Source: Rhodospirillales bacterium (GTDB taxonomy: Bacteria; Pseudomonadota; Alphaproteobacteria; QKFK01; SZUA-500). From it: a stretch of 18,933 bases of DNA. Positions 1 to 5,904 of the stretch are shown here, one piece after another. Where the stretch lies: contig QKFK01000158.1 of the NCBI GenBank assembly GCA_003252195.1, positions 1-18,933 of the forward strand. Reading direction: 5' to 3'. The stretch's first letter is position 1. The number at the start of each line of letters is the position of its first letter. The notes beneath the pieces are model-generated. The model had not been told where the DNA came from. It did not search any database and saw only the letters and a program-made list of their open reading frames with translations. The position numbers and the translations under genes are program-made.

Positions 1-180
1 ATTTTTGATTAATGCTAACAAAGCTCTTTGCCCCTCTAAATAATAAAGCTCCCCGCTAGAAGCACTGGGAGCTAAAACCCTCTCAATAGTTATTTTAGAT
101 AAATGCTCTAGCACCACCCTTCCCTCAGGACGGCAAAAACATTTATTAAAATATAATGCAAGGTTATCTTCATTATTCAT
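1..180 (-). CDS. Bbp19-like phage protein, C-terminus off the left edge
   Basis: A reading frame starts with ATG at 180-178 and stays open to the window edge, giving 60 residues that begin MNNEDNLALYF. It contains GRVVLEHL and ITIERVLAPSAS followed by LEGQRALLALI. From memory this is the pattern of the small Bbp19-like family found after the portal gene in BPP-1-like podoviruses. Its biochemical role is unknown to me. A strong Shine-Dalgarno, AGGAGGGG, sits 7 bases before the ATG. The start overlaps the last 8 bases of the portal gene, so the two are probably translationally coupled. The coding evidence is good; the family name rests on recall of the motif. Confidence 0.65.
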   Translation of the reverse strand, partial: MNNEDNLALYFNKCFCRPEGRVVLEHLSKITIERVLAPSASSGELYYLEGQRALLALIKN

Positions 181-1774
181 CAGTCAACCCCTCCTGATTT
201 TGAGGCATATATGGAGCAACTTCTCGTCCCTCTTGAGCATTAATTAACTCACTAGTCTGAGGCAATTCTCCCCCCATTAAAGCGGACTGATTAACTAAAG
301 CTGCTTGCTTGGTAATTAACTCTGATGGAATAGATAACGTCTTACTTATCCAATCCACCGCAGCCTTCACATTAATAAATGAAATAGCCTCAGGTGAGAT
401 TGAATTAAGTGAGTTAAACCATGACATTATATTTGTGGCTTCTGCCTGTGCCTGTAGCTTGGCAAGAGGGGATTTATATTGTATCTCTACCATATGCCCA
501 TCTATCGCAAACGATGGTATTTCACCCCTGCGTTTTAAGATAGATGTCGCCCTCATAATTAGCGGAGTTAACAGCTCAGATTGTAACCTGCCATATGTTG
601 CCCCTAATATTCTTGCCATTTCTGCCGAGCGTTCTAACACTTCTGTCGCACTCATTGATGGAGCATCAATTTGCCCCAATCTATCCGCTAATAAAGCATG
701 TTTAATTCTTGCTCGCAAATCATCTAAAACTAATTGTGATACATCAAATTTACCGGGGGCTTCAAGTGGGCTTAGGCCTTTTGAGCCAACCGCCTTAGGG
801 ATAATCGTACCTGGGATTAGCTTAATATTGGCGGGGTTTAACACCCCATCATCATCAGCCTGCCAGATTCCTGTTACTGCAATTGAGGCGTTCTTTAAGA
901 TTAACTCCACCACCTTATTTGCGGTTTTTATATCTGGCAATGCCTTCATCACGGGCGAACGACCATATATCTCCCCTGGTGCTTTTAGCCATCTAAAATT
1001 AATAAAAGGCGATCTTTCAAACACGCCTTTTTTTAATAAGATTTTATCATTAGAGATATTAATCTCACTATCTGCTTTATCTAAAAAAGCATAATAATCA
1101 TAGCCCTTAGAACCGCCATCTTTTGGCAACACAGCCTCAACAATTGCAACTTTAATATCAGGTTCTTTTTCTAGTTTTTCCATCAAATTATCAGGCAATT
1201 CTGCTTGAGGGAACCTATGAACCAAAGCCTCTAGAGATACTTTGCTTTTTCTAAAAGTTATGTCGATATTACCATTTGAGCTTTCATCAATTACCAAATC
1301 ACAAATTGGGATTGCGGTGAATTTGAACGAGCTATTCATACCAATCTCAGCCTCTTCAAACATTAATGAAGCAGTTCCTGCTGTGATTAAGTCCAAATAA
1401 CATTGGTGCATTTCAACCGCAAAATTTGAGCGATGCAAGTTTGATAAGATTGCATCTGACGCTTCGTCTAAAATTGGTGATGCATTATCTTTTTCTTCAT
1501 CTGATAAATCCACCCCCGCAGTTAGCCCAAACCACTTTGACCATGGCGGGGTTAATTCTGCCATCAAACTAGCGGCTAATTGTTCTGCAGCATCAGGAGC
1601 TGTGCCATCATAAAGGTTCGTTCCTTTTTTTTCACCATTAACAGTTTCGCCATTTAGCGAACCTTCTCGCTGGGGTAGCACATAATCATAACATTCTTGC
1701 CAATGCCCCTCCCACAGCGAGCGGCGAGCCTTAGCCCGCTCATACCGCTTTATTACTTTTTCTAAAACTTCCAT
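173..1774 (-). CDS. phage head-tail connector (portal) protein, podovirus type
   Basis: This 533-residue protein matches the podoviral head-to-tail connector family (PF12236 type) in length and sequence. The N-terminus has the characteristic helix with RRSLWEGHWQECYDYVLPQ, then GTNLYDGTAPDAAEQLAASL and LTPPWSKWFGL. Further on come GRSPVMKALPDIKTAN and a later segment with MSATEVLERSAEMARILG, which fit the family. The portal forms the dodecameric ring at the capsid vertex through which DNA is packaged and ejected. The frame is intact, with no stop or shift. Its start has a Shine-Dalgarno (AGGGGA, 6 bases upstream) and lies one base after the preceding gene's stop. A 261-residue open frame on the opposite strand is a shadow of this gene. 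Confidence 0.92.
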   Translation of the reverse strand: MEVLEKVIKRYERAKARRSLWEGHWQECYDYVLPQREGSLNGETVNGEKKGTNLYDGTAPDAAEQLAASLMAELTPPWSKWFGLTAGVDLSDEEKDNASPILDEASDAILSNLHRSNFAVEMHQCYLDLITAGTASLMFEEAEIGMNSSFKFTAIPICDLVIDESSNGNIDITFRKSKVSLEALVHRFPQAELPDNLMEKLEKEPDIKVAIVEAVLPKDGGSKGYDYYAFLDKADSEINISNDKILLKKGVFERSPFINFRWLKAPGEIYGRSPVMKALPDIKTANKVVELILKNASIAVTGIWQADDDGVLNPANIKLIPGTIIPKAVGSKGLSPLEAPGKFDVSQLVLDDLRARIKHALLADRLGQIDAPSMSATEVLERSAEMARILGATYGRLQSELLTPLIMRATSILKRRGEIPSFAIDGHMVEIQYKSPLAKLQAQAEATNIMSWFNSLNSISPEAISFINVKAAVDWISKTLSIPSELITKQAALVNQSALMGGELPQTSELINAQEGREVAPYMPQNQEGLTDE

Positions 1775-1775
1775 C

Positions 1776-1982
1776 TTATTCCCCTAACAAAACCTTACGC
1801 TTCAAGCCGTCACTTGAGTTATCACTACTCAGCACCCCGCGATAAGTAGTATTAATAGTTCCAGAGACACCTCGTTTACGACGAGCTATTTCCTCTTGCT
1901 TTGCCTCAGTATCTTCTTCAGAAGTATCGGTAGTCTCTGCCACATAAACAGGCGGAGAAGGCGACTTGAATATGCCTCCCAT
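1776..1982 (-). CDS. small conserved phage protein before the portal
   Basis: The frame is open from 1997, but the ATG at 1982-1980 is the better start. GGAGG sits five bases before it, inside the longer frame, and the resulting 68-residue protein begins MGGIFKSPSPPVYV, the usual opening of this family. The middle is acidic and hydrophilic (TSEEDTEAKQEEIARRKRG). The end has GTINTTYRGVL and KRKVLLGE. From memory, small proteins with an RRRG...TI.T..G pattern and an LLGE-like end precede portal genes in BPP-1-like phages. The function is unknown. It is probably the first gene of the structural operon in this fragment, because the 390 bases upstream contain no gene. Confidence 0.7.
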   Translation of the reverse strand: MGGIFKSPSPPVYVAETTDTSEEDTEAKQEEIARRKRGVSGTINTTYRGVLSSDNSSDGLKRKVLLGE

Positions 1983-1997
1983 CTTTTCCTCCATCAT

Positions 1998-2386
1998 TTT
2001 TTTGATTTAATAAATATATTTGCCATTAAGGCGCTTGAATTATCTTAGTAAATATGGGTATCGCCTCATTGCGTTAATGCAATAAAGACAAAACCCGTAT
2101 TTATAAAATTGTAGTGACAAGAAAGTCGGTTAAACCCACATGTTTATAATCAAGACAAAAAAAGAACCCGAGATTTCTACCTCGGGCTCCTAACTTTCAC
2201 CTAAACATTAAATGGAAGAGAAAGAATATTTAGTAACTATAAATATAGCACATTTACAACCTTAACTCCACAAAATACGGTTTAGCCTTATCAATATAGC
2301 CATAACAACAACCGTTTTCTTGCTCAAGACGCAATTATTGCGTTTACATTTACCTTTATACCTAACTTTTTACAAAATGTCAAGGA
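1998..2386. other. gap between phage transcription units
   Basis: I see no credible gene here. The gap holds the intrinsic terminator of the upstream minus-strand unit (2157-2189). It also holds two short palindromes built on ATTGCGT: ATTGCGTTAATGCAAT at 2068-2083 and ACGCAATTATTGCGT at 2329-2343. The promoter of the portal operon should lie between the terminator and 1982. TACAAT or TATAAA on the minus strand around 2103-2116 are possible -10 elements, but no convincing -35 accompanies them. Confidence 0.5.
2157..2189 (-). terminator. intrinsic terminator of the two-gene phage unit
   Basis: Read on the minus strand, GAGCCCGAG and CTCGGGTTC form a 9-bp stem (one G-U pair) around an 8-base loop. 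A run of seven T follows directly. It lies about 200 bases after the stop codon at 2387, so it probably ends the transcript that begins near 3160-3180 and insulates it from the portal operon. Confidence 0.85.
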
Positions 2387-2758
2387 TTATTTTCCTATTT
2401 CTTTATTTATCATATATCGATATAGCTGATATGGAGTTAAAACACTAGCTTTTCTAAGTCTTATAACATGCTTTACCATCTCCACACAGGTAAATATTCC
2501 CAACATCAGCCCCACACTCTCCCTTTCATCGCTATTTTTCACCTCCAACACCCTGAAATCATTATCTTCATACCAGTTTCTCACCTCATCTATATCGCAA
2601 TTAATTCTGCAAAGATTAACCCCAACACTTAGCGAATCTAATAATAGCGAGCCATCACCATCTTCTATAATTACAAAACAATGTTTGAAGCCATTTTTAA
2701 GAAACTTAAGATACCACAAGCTAGATATACCGCTAAAAATTACCAAAATCCGTTTCAT
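2387..2758 (-). CDS. small phage-associated protein, possible permuted papain-like fold
   Basis: Starting at the ATG at 2758-2756 gives 123 residues (MKRILVIFSGISSLWYL...). A TTG at 2767 would add three. I recall similar proteins in Alphaproteobacteria, with an N-terminal G(I)S.LW.L...L..GF.HCFV segment, a DG...L.D.L stretch, and a C-terminal TCVE.VK..(I)...LTP.QLYRYM segment; no function is assigned to them. His26 in KHCFVIIEDG precedes Cys91 in TCVEMVKHVI. A His-strand before a Cys-helix is the order seen in permuted NlpC/P60 (LRAT/YiiX-like) folds, so a cysteine hydrolase fold is possible, but this is inference. The start overlaps the intended end of the broken upstream gene, which suggests coupling between the two. 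The frame itself is intact. Confidence 0.65.
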   Translation of the reverse strand: MKRILVIFSGISSLWYLKFLKNGFKHCFVIIEDGDGSLLLDSLSVGVNLCRINCDIDEVRNWYEDNDFRVLEVKNSDERESVGLMLGIFTCVEMVKHVIRLRKASVLTPYQLYRYMINKEIGK

Positions 2759-3141
2759 CTTCAACAATCCCTTTCTTTTTTAACACCTCATCTAACCGTA
2801 GCATTGCCTCGTTCCAAGTATCTTCCTCCCCTTTCTTATCACCGAATCTAACCGATGGAGGGACTAGCTTATTGCCGGACTAGCTTATTGCCATATTTAA
2901 TCATGATTTCTAAATGATAATTGCTTATAATTTTTTGAATAATCATATGTTTGACTATTCTATATACATCATTGATTTCACATGATTTCACCTCATCAGA
3001 ATAGCGCTTTCCGCCCACTCCTTGTAAAGCACGCAATTTAACTGCTTCACAAAACCAAAACCACACATCAACCGCTGACGCAAACAACTTAACCCTACGA
3101 TTGTCGGATTCGCAAAAATTATAATAAGATTTATTTCTCAT
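2733..3141 (-). pseudogene. phage-associated gene broken by a 16-bp tandem duplication
   Basis: The gene starts at ATG 3141-3139 behind AAGGGGTG and reads 90 residues to a TAA at 2871-2869. That stop lies inside a duplicated 16-mer (2861-2876 and 2877-2892). Removing one copy restores an open frame to TAG at 2735-2733, giving 130 residues. The regained end reads PPSVRFGDKKGEEDTWNEAM, then LRLDEVLKKKGIV. That is coherent protein, and it matches my memory of an alphaproteobacterial family with WFWF, then CEI.D.YRI, then HL...KYG...PP, then W.EA..RL...L..KGIV. Its function is unknown. The restored gene overlaps the start of the next gene by 26 bases. As sequenced the product lacks about 40 C-terminal residues, so it may be inactive. 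A sequencing or assembly error is the alternative. Confidence 0.75.
2861..2892. repeat. 16-bp perfect tandem duplication
   Basis: GGACTAGCTTATTGCC occurs twice head to tail (2861-2876, 2877-2892). Sixteen is not a multiple of three, so the second copy shifts the minus-strand gene out of frame and introduces its stop codon. Confidence 0.98.
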
Positions 3142-3240
3142 TTTTCACCCCTTTAACTAGAACATTAATCGAACATTCTATTGTAAGACACAAAAAATTA
3201 CTCAAATCAAGTTTTTTATAAGATTTATTTCCTATTTTGC
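3124..3240. repeat. imperfect 23-bp direct repeat bracketing the divergent promoter region
   Basis: Positions 3124-3146 and 3218-3240 match at 20 of 23 bases, including an exact 14-mer ATAAGATTTATTTC. One copy covers the first codons of the minus-strand gene and the other lies in the leader region of the S24 gene. They could be paired operator sites or a relic of duplication. The sequence is AT-rich, so chance is not excluded. Confidence 0.5.
3160..3174. promoter_or_regulatory. putative LexA (SOS) box, GAAC-N7-GAAC
   Basis: GAACATTAATCGAAC reads GTTC-N7-GTTC on the minus strand. This is the direct-repeat SOS box bound by LexA in Alphaproteobacteria (established for that class). The match extends to GAACATT in both half-sites. 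It lies 18 bases upstream of the minus-strand start codon at 3141 and just downstream of a possible -10 (TACAAT, minus strand, near 3180-3185). This is a position where a repressor would block transcription of the phage-gene unit. The plus-strand S24 gene begins 112 bases away on the other side. Confidence 0.6.
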
Positions 3241-3285
3241 AAAAATCATGTATTATAAAATCATTCCAATTAAAGGAGATTTTAG

Positions 3286-3921
3286 ATGAATCATAATGAG
3301 ATATGGCAAGCAATTGATAAACTAGCTGAACAAAACAACCTCTCCCCTTCAGCCTTAGCTAAAAGAGCAGGACTAGACCCCACCTCTTTTAACAAGAGCA
3401 AACGAATCGGAAATGATGGGCGCAAACGTTGGCCATCGATGGAGAGCATCGTAAAGATATTAACGGCTTTAGATATTTCATTTAATGATTTTATCGCAAC
3501 ATTATCTCCCTTAAGCAGAATTAATCAAAGCGCAGCAACCATTCCTCTACTCGGCTTTGCTAAAGCTGGCAGAGGTGGTTATTTCGATGATTATGGATAC
3601 CCCATTGGTAGCGATGATTGGGACGGCATCATGTTCCCAGATATTGCCGACCCTAATATATATGCAATTGAAGTTAGTGGTGATTCCATGCTTCCTGCTT
3701 ATCGTGATGGCGATAGACTTATCGTTTCCCCTGCTTCTGATTTTAGACGAGGCGATAGAATAGTCGTTAAAACCAAAGAAGGCGAAATCATGGTAAAAGA
3801 ACTAAAAAGACAATCTGCTCAAATGATAGAATTAAAATCCATCAACCCCGAACATGATGACAGAACCTTACTAATGAGCAATATCGATTGGATTGCTAGA
3901 GTTTTATGGGTTAGCCAATAG
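3286..3921 (+). CDS. S24-family (LexA-fold) transcriptional regulator
   Basis: This 211-residue protein has an N-terminal helix-turn-helix (about residues 18-40, SPSALAKRAGLDPTSFNKSK) and a C-terminal S24 peptidase-like domain (about 85-208). The autocleavage hallmarks are present: Ala94-Gly95 in FAKAGRGG as the scissile pair, Ser134 in SGDSMLP as nucleophile and Lys171 in EIMVKEL as general base. The segment DPTSFNKSKR followed by GRKRWPS.ESI matches, from memory, a regulator conserved across Alphaproteobacteria rather than a phage CI, so this is probably a chromosomal gene. It is transcribed divergently from the phage unit and has AAAGGAGA about 8 bases before its ATG. Targets are unknown; the phage-gene promoter beside it is an obvious candidate. 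Confidence 0.9.
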   Translation: MNHNEIWQAIDKLAEQNNLSPSALAKRAGLDPTSFNKSKRIGNDGRKRWPSMESIVKILTALDISFNDFIATLSPLSRINQSAATIPLLGFAKAGRGGYFDDYGYPIGSDDWDGIMFPDIADPNIYAIEVSGDSMLPAYRDGDRLIVSPASDFRRGDRIVVKTKEGEIMVKELKRQSAQMIELKSINPEHDDRTLLMSNIDWIARVLWVSQ

Positions 3922-3928
3922 GTGATTA

Positions 3929-4194
3929 ATGCGTAATTTAATTTTAGAAGATTATCTTGATAGCAAAGAAAATATAGCCGAGTTAGAACAGAAATTTGAC
4001 GGCCCGGCCCTATTGTCAGCGAACAACGCAACAATTACCGCTATAAATTTTTAGAAAAATTGCTCAGAAAAAGCTTTACCCAAAACCTACAAGAAATAAA
4101 CTCTAACCAACCAAATCAAAACTTTTTGAGCAAAATCCAATTCGCCATCAAAAATTATCGAGAATTGTTAGTCAATAGAAAGAAACACTTATAA
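3929..4194 (+). pseudogene. small gene after the S24 regulator, frameshifted by GGCCC duplication
   Basis: ATG 3929 follows the regulator's stop by 7 bases, with AGGTGA as ribosome site. As sequenced it reads 41 residues (MRNLILEDYLDSKENIAELEQ...) to TAG at 4052-4054. At 4001-4010 GGCCC occurs twice in tandem. Removing one copy joins KFDGP to IVSEQRNNYRYKFLEKLLRK and keeps the frame open to TAA at 4192-4194, for an 86-residue, lysine- and arginine-rich, mostly helical protein ending NYRELLVNRKKHL. I do not recognise the family. The smooth join and the length of the regained frame argue that the intact form is the ancestral one. It is probably cotranscribed with the S24 gene and may modulate it, but that is inference. 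Confidence 0.6.
4001..4010. repeat. 5-bp tandem duplication GGCCC GGCCC
   Basis: GGCCC occurs twice head to tail in an otherwise AT-rich stretch. One copy too many shifts the small gene at 3929 out of frame. Confidence 0.9.
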
Positions 4195-4238
4195 AAACAC
4201 CTTTTAAAATGACACATCATCATACCGCTTTTCTACGA

Positions 4239-4262
4239 ATTAAATCAAACGATTGATTTAAT
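4239..4262. promoter_or_regulatory. palindromic operator of the TetR-type repressor
   Basis: ATTAAATCAA, four bases, then TTGATTTAAT form a perfect 10-4-10 inverted repeat. It lies about 47 bases upstream of the repressor gene and its right arm contains the -35 element (TTGATT, 4253-4258). This is the layout expected for TetR-family autoregulation: the bound repressor would occlude RNA polymerase. Assignment to this repressor is by position and symmetry. Confidence 0.75.
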
Positions 4263-4281
4263 CAAAATAATGTGCAATAAT
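4253..4281 (+). promoter_or_regulatory. promoter of the exporter operon
   Basis: TTGATT (4253-4258), a 17-base spacer and AATAAT (4276-4281), preceded by TGC as in an extended -10 (TGCAATAAT). The same TGCAATAAT occurs upstream of ribF. Transcription would start about 20 bases before the repressor's ATG. Confidence 0.6.
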
Positions 4282-4309
4282 AAACGAAACAACAATAGGT
4301 ATCTGCAAA

Positions 4310-4948
4310 ATGAATCAAAACTCATCAAAGGAACGTCTAATTCTAGCTGCCATAAAGATTTTCTCCATACATGGATACGCTGGAGCATCCACCCGAATGA
4401 TTGCTAAAGAAGCCAATATTAATATTTCTTCTATTGCTTATTATTTCTCAGGAAAACATGGGCTATATGAAGCATCTTTTGAATATATAGCAGACAAAAT
4501 TAAATCAGAAATTAGCAAACAGGGCCTTAACGATAGGAACTTAAAAAATTTAGAGACTAACGAATTCATAGATATTTTTTCACGCATGATTAATTTCATG
4601 CTAAGCGATAATATCTCCCCTTATATGGCGAACATAATTTTAAAAGAAATAATGTTCCCCTCAACGGTTTTTAATACCCTATATGAACGTTTTTTAAAAA
4701 ATGCACATGAGACTTTAACATTTTTTGTTTCTAAATTTATCGCTGAACCACCATCATCAGAACTTTCAATATTATGCGCCCATACAATATTAAGCCAAGT
4801 AATCGGATTTAAAACCCATAAAGAGATTCTTTTACGAAGGATTGGATGGGGCAATTATTATGACGAAGAAATAAAAAAAATATCCGAAGTAATTTGCAAT
4901 AATACACTAGCTATTTTGTCATCATACAAACAAAGGAAAAACACATGA
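4310..4948 (+). CDS. TetR/AcrR-family repressor, CecR-like
   Basis: This 212-residue protein has a TetR DNA-binding domain at the N-terminus (about residues 8-55): ERLILAAIKIFSIHGYAGAS, then TRMIAKEANINISSIAYYFS, then GKHGLY. The C-terminal ligand domain resembles the CecR/DUF1956 type. The context supports this, because in Escherichia coli cecR heads the ybhGFSR exporter operon and the same gene types follow here. It probably represses its own operon through the palindrome at 4239-4262 and releases it on binding a toxic compound; the ligand cannot be read from sequence. Its TGA overlaps the ATG of the next gene by four bases (ATGA), indicating translational coupling. The Shine-Dalgarno is weak (AGG about 10 bases upstream). 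Confidence 0.88.
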   Translation: MNQNSSKERLILAAIKIFSIHGYAGASTRMIAKEANINISSIAYYFSGKHGLYEASFEYIADKIKSEISKQGLNDRNLKNLETNEFIDIFSRMINFMLSDNISPYMANIILKEIMFPSTVFNTLYERFLKNAHETLTFFVSKFIAEPPSSELSILCAHTILSQVIGFKTHKEILLRRIGWGNYYDEEIKKISEVICNNTLAILSSYKQRKNT

Positions 4949-5904
4949 AAAGATTTTTCTTAATAGCGCTGAGCATATTAATACTGGCATCTTGCAAACA
5001 ATCTTCCAAAAACCAAATATATGGATATATTGAAGGAGATAATGTCTATATATCCTCTACAAGCTCTGGATTAGTAGATGATATATACGTAAAAAAGGGG
5101 CGTTTTGTAGAAAAAGATACTAAATTATTTGTTATTGACGACACCCTACTTAAGGCAGAATTAAATAAATCTGTTGCAAATATAGAAAAGGCAAAGGACT
5201 ATCACAAAGACCTAGTAAAAGGTAAACGCCCACAAGAAATAGACGTTATAAATAAACAATTATGGCAAGCCCAGTCAGTCCTTAACAATGCTAAATCTGA
5301 ATATGAACGCAACCAATCGCTATATGATAAAAATATTATCAGCCAATCAAAATACGATACCAGCAAAACAAATTATGATGTAGCCATAGCCAAGCTTAAA
5401 GAATTGGGTGCCGAACTAGCTACCGCCAAATTAGGAGCAAGAAAAGATAAAATTGAAGAAGCAAAAAAGGACATATACATTGCAGAGCAACAAAAAATAC
5501 AAGCCCATAAAAAGCTATCTGAAGCCACCAGAGTTGCTCCAACAGATGCGATTGTTGAAGATGTGTTCTATGAAAAGGGTGAGTATGTCCAAGCAGGATC
5601 TCCAATTATAAGCCTTCTTCCCCCTGCAAATATTAAAGCTCGGTTTTATGTTCCAGAAGAGCTTGTTTCATCAATCAATCTAGGACAAGAAATTGAAGTA
5701 TCTTGCGATAATTGTCAAAAACAGATAAAAGCAAGCATATCTTATATATCCCCCAGAGCAGAATTTACCCCTCCTGTTATATACAGCGTTGAATCCAGAA
5801 AAAAGCTGGTGTTCATGGTTGAGGCTAGCTTTACAGATTATTATAAAGAACTACACCCCGGTCTTCCTATAGATATAAGGATACCTTCTCATGATCAAAA
5901 ATAA
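4945..5904 (+). CDS. HlyD-type membrane fusion protein, lipoprotein (YbhG-like)
   Basis: This 319-residue periplasmic adaptor links an inner-membrane ABC pump to an outer-membrane channel. The N-terminus is a lipoprotein signal peptide with lipobox LASC (lipidated Cys17, Lys18 at +2). Residues about 28-70 form the first half of the lipoyl/barrel-sandwich domain (YIEGDNVYISSTSSGLVDDI). Residues about 75-195 are a long coiled-coil hairpin rich in Lys, Glu, Ala and Gln. The second lipoyl half (TRVAPTDAIVEDVFYEKGEY) and a beta-barrel follow. It sits between the repressor and the ATPase, overlapping both genes (4 and 14 bases), so all are one operon. No outer-membrane TolC-like gene is in the window, so a channel encoded elsewhere is presumably used. 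Confidence 0.9.
   Translation: MKRFFLIALSILILASCKQSSKNQIYGYIEGDNVYISSTSSGLVDDIYVKKGRFVEKDTKLFVIDDTLLKAELNKSVANIEKAKDYHKDLVKGKRPQEIDVINKQLWQAQSVLNNAKSEYERNQSLYDKNIISQSKYDTSKTNYDVAIAKLKELGAELATAKLGARKDKIEEAKKDIYIAEQQKIQAHKKLSEATRVAPTDAIVEDVFYEKGEYVQAGSPIISLLPPANIKARFYVPEELVSSINLGQEIEVSCDNCQKQIKASISYISPRAEFTPPVIYSVESRKKLVFMVEASFTDYYKELHPGLPIDIRIPSHDQK

Larger units (their letters stand above)
1..3141 (-). mobile_element. podovirus-type prophage fragment (right part only)
   Basis: Five minus-strand genes here are phage-like or phage-associated: a Bbp19-like protein, a head-tail connector, a small protein directly before the connector, and two small proteins in a separate transcription unit. The order small protein, portal, Bbp19-like is typical of the structural module of BPP-1-like podoviruses (family knowledge). 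No terminase, integrase, capsid or attachment site is visible, and the element continues off the left edge. The right boundary is inferred to lie between 3141 and the divergent S24 gene at 3286, because that gene looks like a chromosomal regulator. The boundary is not proven. Confidence 0.6.

Noticed and set aside
309..1094. 261-codon open frame on the plus strand
   Set aside because: It lies wholly antisense to the portal gene, has no recognisable domain or ribosome site, and the portal frame is clearly the coding one.
1983..1997. Upstream ATG codons extending the small pre-portal gene by five residues
   Set aside because: The Shine-Dalgarno GGAGG lies inside this extension, five bases before the ATG at 1982, and MGGIF is the typical start of the family.
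3131..3313. 60-codon minus-strand frame across the divergent promoter region
   Set aside because: It overlaps the start of the S24 gene and the phage gene start, and spans the promoter and SOS box, so it is a chance frame.
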